From the NCBI GenBank assembly GCA_902493125.1, contig CABUOF010000026.1, forward strand, positions 1-26,029: a stretch of 26,029 nucleotides of DNA. The letters run 5' to 3'. The DNA comes from an uncultured Collinsella sp. GTDB taxonomy: Bacteria > Actinomycetota > Coriobacteriia > Coriobacteriales > Coriobacteriaceae. The notes under the pieces are model-generated. The model saw only the letters and a list, made by a program, of their open reading frames with translations, searched no databases and had not been told where the DNA came from. The position numbers were made by a program, and so were the translations under genes. Positions 23,755 to 26,029 of this stretch are shown here, in pieces; position 1 is the stretch's first letter; the number at the start of each line of letters is the position of its first letter.

Positions 23755-23787
23755 GGGCGGCTCCTTTCGCGGGAAAGCTCCCGTCTT

Positions 23788-23823
23788 AAAAAAGCACGGC
23801 CCGCCCAAGTGGCGGCGCCGCGC
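23788..23823 (-). terminator. Terminator-like hairpin in the nhaA leader
   Basis: On the minus strand 23823-23794 folds into a GC-rich stem (outer GCGCGGC with GCCGTGC, one G-T; inner CCGCC with GGCGG; one bulge; 5-base loop) followed directly by TTTTTT (23793-23788). It lies 33 bases before the nhaA ATG. A second small hairpin (CGGGA/TCCCG, 23770-23783) lies between it and the ribosome-binding site. It could be an attenuator or the end of a small upstream transcript. Confidence 0.6.
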
Positions 23824-23962
23824 TCTAACATATTACGCTTGCATCTAGCCTACCCTGCACGACAAGCACGCAGGCGCGGCCGAAAAGCGGAACCACAGGT
23901 TGAACATTATTTGCTCAACGGCGCGGGCACGCCTGTCCAAGAGACGACGCGGCGCCGTTCAC

Positions 23963-24002
23963 AAAAAACGACCGGAGCGCGGGGTGTCCGCGATCCGGTC
24001 GT
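23963..24002 (-). terminator. Intrinsic terminator of ppaC
   Basis: On the minus strand ACGACCGGA (24002-23994) pairs with TCCGGTCGT (23976-23968), with an inner CGCGG/CCGCG pairing, and is followed by TTTTTT. It lies 19 bases after the pyrophosphatase stop. Confidence 0.93.
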
Positions 24003-24021
24003 GGCGTTTGGTCAGCTAAAC

Positions 24022-24945
24022 CTAGCAGGCAGCCATGATGGGGGCAGCGACCTGCTTCTTACGGGAGAGGACGCCCGGCATCCAGACGCCGTCGTGCTCG
24101 TCGGCAATGCCCAGGCCCTTCTGAGCAGCCTCGGTCTCGCCCTCGAGCAGGACCTGCGAGCCCTCCTCCATGATGTCGGTGATGCACAGGACGATGCCGT
24201 CGGCACCCTTCTCGGCGGCGTAGGCGCGCATGGCCTCGCGGATCTCGTCAATCATGCCAAGCGCACGGGTCTTGTCGACGGTCTCGTACTGGCCGATGAG
24301 CAGCTTCTTGCCAGCGGGCTCGAACATCTTGATGTCGTTGCCGACCATCTCGGCTGCGGTGAAGGAGCCGGACGGACGGGTAAGGAAGACCTCCATGCCA
24401 AACTTGACCGGGTCGACGCCCCCCTGCTCGCCGAGCTTGGCGGCGACGGCGCGGTCGACATCGGTGGTGGTGGGGCTCTTGAGCATGAGCGTGTCGGTCA
24501 TCATGGCCGAGAGCAGCAGCTTGGCCTGGACGTCGGAAAGCTCAACGCCGAGCACGCCGGCGAGCTTGGTGACGATGGTGCAGCTGGAGCCCCAGGGCAG
24601 GCAGATGTAGTGCAGCGGGCCGGCGGTCTCGAAGTCGCCGATGCGGTGATGATCGACAACACCAAAGACCGTGGCGTCCTTAAGGCCGGCGACGGACTGG
24701 GCAGACTCGTTGTGGTCGGTGAGGACGACGAGCTGACCGGCCTCGACGGACTCGATCACGCGGGGCTCGGCAATGCCGGCGTCTGCGAGCAGCTTGGCGG
24801 ACTCGGCCGGAAGCTGGCCCAGAGCGCAAGCCTCGTAGGTGTTGCCGGCATACTCAACCTGGTTGAGCAGCTGGGACAGGACGACGGCACTCATGATGGC
24901 GTCGTTATCGGGGTTCTGGTGACCAAAGACAAGAACGTTTGCCAT
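24022..24945 (-). CDS. ppaC: Manganese-dependent inorganic pyrophosphatase (family II)
   Basis: 307 residues, the family length. DHH-family metal motifs: GHQNPDND (H9, D13, D15), TDHNE (D77-H78), and VDHHRIGDFET (D98-H99-H100). The C-terminal DHHA2 domain ends with the substrate-binding SRKKQV. It hydrolyses pyrophosphate to phosphate in the cytoplasm, pulling biosynthetic reactions forward. ATG at 24945 has GGAGG six bases upstream. It appears to be a single-gene unit between its own terminator and a possible extended -10 promoter. Confidence 0.96.
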   Translation of the reverse strand: MANVLVFGHQNPDNDAIMSAVVLSQLLNQVEYAGNTYEACALGQLPAESAKLLADAGIAEPRVIESVEAGQLVVLTDHNESAQSVAGLKDATVFGVVDHHRIGDFETAGPLHYICLPWGSSCTIVTKLAGVLGVELSDVQAKLLLSAMMTDTLMLKSPTTTDVDRAVAAKLGEQGGVDPVKFGMEVFLTRPSGSFTAAEMVGNDIKMFEPAGKKLLIGQYETVDKTRALGMIDEIREAMRAYAAEKGADGIVLCITDIMEEGSQVLLEGETEAAQKGLGIADEHDGVWMPGVLSRKKQVAAPIMAAC

Positions 24946-24983
24946 GGATATCCTCCACTTGATATGTGTACTTGGACGTAGCT

Positions 24984-24992
24984 ATGGTAGCA
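24984..24992 (-). promoter_or_regulatory. Possible extended -10 promoter of ppaC
   Basis: On the minus strand TGC-TACCAT fits TGnTAnnnT, giving a leader of about 30 bases. The -10 is only partly consensus and no -35 is clear. Confidence 0.3.
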
Positions 24993-25077
24993 CGCCGATG
25001 CCGAGCCTTCGCAGACGGAAGGGCCACGGCATATTTTGGGGCAAGTGTTGGGGCGAAGTCTGCCCCCTTTGCACCAG

Positions 25078-26029
25078 CTATTTGCCGGCGGCGCGCAGAG
25101 CTACGTAGGCGGCACCGATGATGCCGGCGTCGTTTCCGAGCGAAGCGACCTTAATGGGCGTCTCGCGCGAGGCGGAGAGCGCGTAGCGCTGGAAGTACTC
25201 GCGAGCCTTGTCGAGGTAGACATCGGCCGAGGCGGAGGCGCCGCCGCCGATAAGGAACATCTCGGGATCGACCACGTTGGCAATAAGCGCCAGTGCGCGA
25301 CCGAGATAGTCGGCCATGGTATCGGCCGCGGCAAGCGCGAGCTTGTCGCCCTCGCGGCAGGCCTGGAACACGTCCTTGGAATCGGAGGGACCGGTGAGCT
25401 CGATGGGCTCGACACCCGCCTTCTCGCACTCGGCAAGGTAGTTGCTCACCACGCCGGTGGCGCTGGAATACTGCTCCAGGTGGCCATGGCCGCCGCAGCC
25501 GCAGGTACGCTCCTCAGCCGGATTCAGGCACATGTGGCCAATCTCGCCGCCGGCGCCCACAACGCCCGATACCACGTCGCCGTTAACGATAACACCGCCG
25601 CCCACGCCGGTACCGATGGTGACCATCACCACGTTCTGTACGCCCTTGGCAGAGCCGAGCCAGGCCTCGCCCATGGCAGCGGCGTTGGCATCGTTCTCAT
25701 ACTTAACGACCGCATCGGGGCAGTGCTCCTGAATGGCGACCCTCAGCTCGGGCAGGTTAATGGCAATGTTGGCCTTGACCTTGGCATCGCCCGACGCCGG
25801 AATGGGGCACGGAACGGCCAGGCCAATGCCTGCCACAAAGGCGCGCGGAATCTGCACCTTGGCGACCACCTGGTCGATAGCCTCGGTCACCGCGGCAAAG
25901 CCCGCAGCGTCAACGATGGGAGGCGTAGGCACGCTGGCCTTGGCAAGCAGGTTACCGTCTTCGTCGAACAGGCCCTCCTTGACCGAAGTGCCGCCGACGT
26001 CAATGCCGATGTAGTACTGCTTAGGTTCC
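25078..26029 (-). CDS. glk: ROK family sugar kinase, probable glucokinase (partial)
   Basis: The frame enters from the right edge, so the N-terminal start is missing; 317 codons are visible. It opens with EPKQYYIGIDVGGTSVKEGL, the phosphate-binding loop of ROK kinases. Also visible are the second nucleotide motif TIGTGVGGGVIVNG, the sugar-binding GEIGHMCLNP, and the zinc motif CGCGGHGHLEQYSSATG. In most ROK proteins the third zinc Cys is in GCLE; here it is His. The C-terminal GGGASASADVYL closes the ATP site. It likely phosphorylates glucose to glucose-6-phosphate, but N-acetylmannosamine or other sugars are possible. The GTG at 25932 is internal, not the start. Confidence 0.88.
   Translation of the reverse strand, partial: EPKQYYIGIDVGGTSVKEGLFDEDGNLLAKASVPTPPIVDAAGFAAVTEAIDQVVAKVQIPRAFVAGIGLAVPCPIPASGDAKVKANIAINLPELRVAIQEHCPDAVVKYENDANAAAMGEAWLGSAKGVQNVVMVTIGTGVGGGVIVNGDVVSGVVGAGGEIGHMCLNPAEERTCGCGGHGHLEQYSSATGVVSNYLAECEKAGVEPIELTGPSDSKDVFQACREGDKLALAAADTMADYLGRALALIANVVDPEMFLIGGGASASADVYLDKAREYFQRYALSASRETPIKVASLGNDAGIIGAAYVALRAAGK

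Noticed and set aside
23353..24981. 542-codon open frame on the plus strand
   Set aside because: It runs antisense through nhaA and ppaC and across two terminators; it has no plausible domain.

Overview
The window is GC-rich, densely packed bacterial chromosome. It looks like a Coriobacteriia (Actinomycetota) genome, most likely Collinsella or a close relative. This rests on gene content, codon use and general recognition of the proteins (RicT/PSP1, ComF, TatA/TatC, HypA/HypB, a type IA topoisomerase with a Lys/Ala tail, a DUF559-type nuclease family common in this class, long-form HPF); no database search was made. Nearly all genes lie on the minus strand. Only two short genes run on the plus strand, the zinc-ribbon membrane protein at 13758-14741 and a small conserved-looking ORF at 22025-22279. 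I saw no rRNA, tRNA, CRISPR array, transposase or phage gene.

Layout from left to right. 1-747 is the N-terminal part of a membrane-anchored SurA-like protein. 874-4193 is a four-gene minus-strand run: a hydroxyacid dehydrogenase with a His/Cys-rich tail, a small membrane protein, a HEAT-repeat protein and an NAD-type isocitrate dehydrogenase, closed by a hairpin at 786-814. Next come a DegV protein and hibernation factor HPF, separated by a strong terminator. 6227-7252 is a solute-binding lipoprotein with a long leader, followed by a gene-free stretch (about 7253-7984) that contains a 217-bp inverted-repeat element. 7985-13517 is a probable operon tmk-holB-ricT-comF-nuclease: DNA precursor synthesis, clamp loading, RNA maturation, DNA uptake and a PD-(D/E)XK-like nuclease.

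The plus-strand zinc-ribbon gene sits between two different palindromic repeats (13621-13689 and 14762-14815) and ends at a terminator shared with topA. 14886-20035 is a run tatA-tatC-hypA-hypB-topA: Tat protein export, nickel insertion and DNA topology. After it come a STAS anti-sigma-factor antagonist, a PLP aminotransferase, a small plus-strand gene, nhaA, a manganese pyrophosphatase and a ROK sugar kinase cut by the right edge.

Most genes are housekeeping. The parts most worth a second look are non-coding: three unrelated long palindromic intergenic elements, a hairpin that covers the comF ribosome-binding site, and a terminator-like hairpin just upstream of nhaA. Among proteins, the His/Cys tail on the dehydrogenase and the Arg-rich tail on RicT stand out. 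I did not find a clear, self-contained new defence or mobile system.
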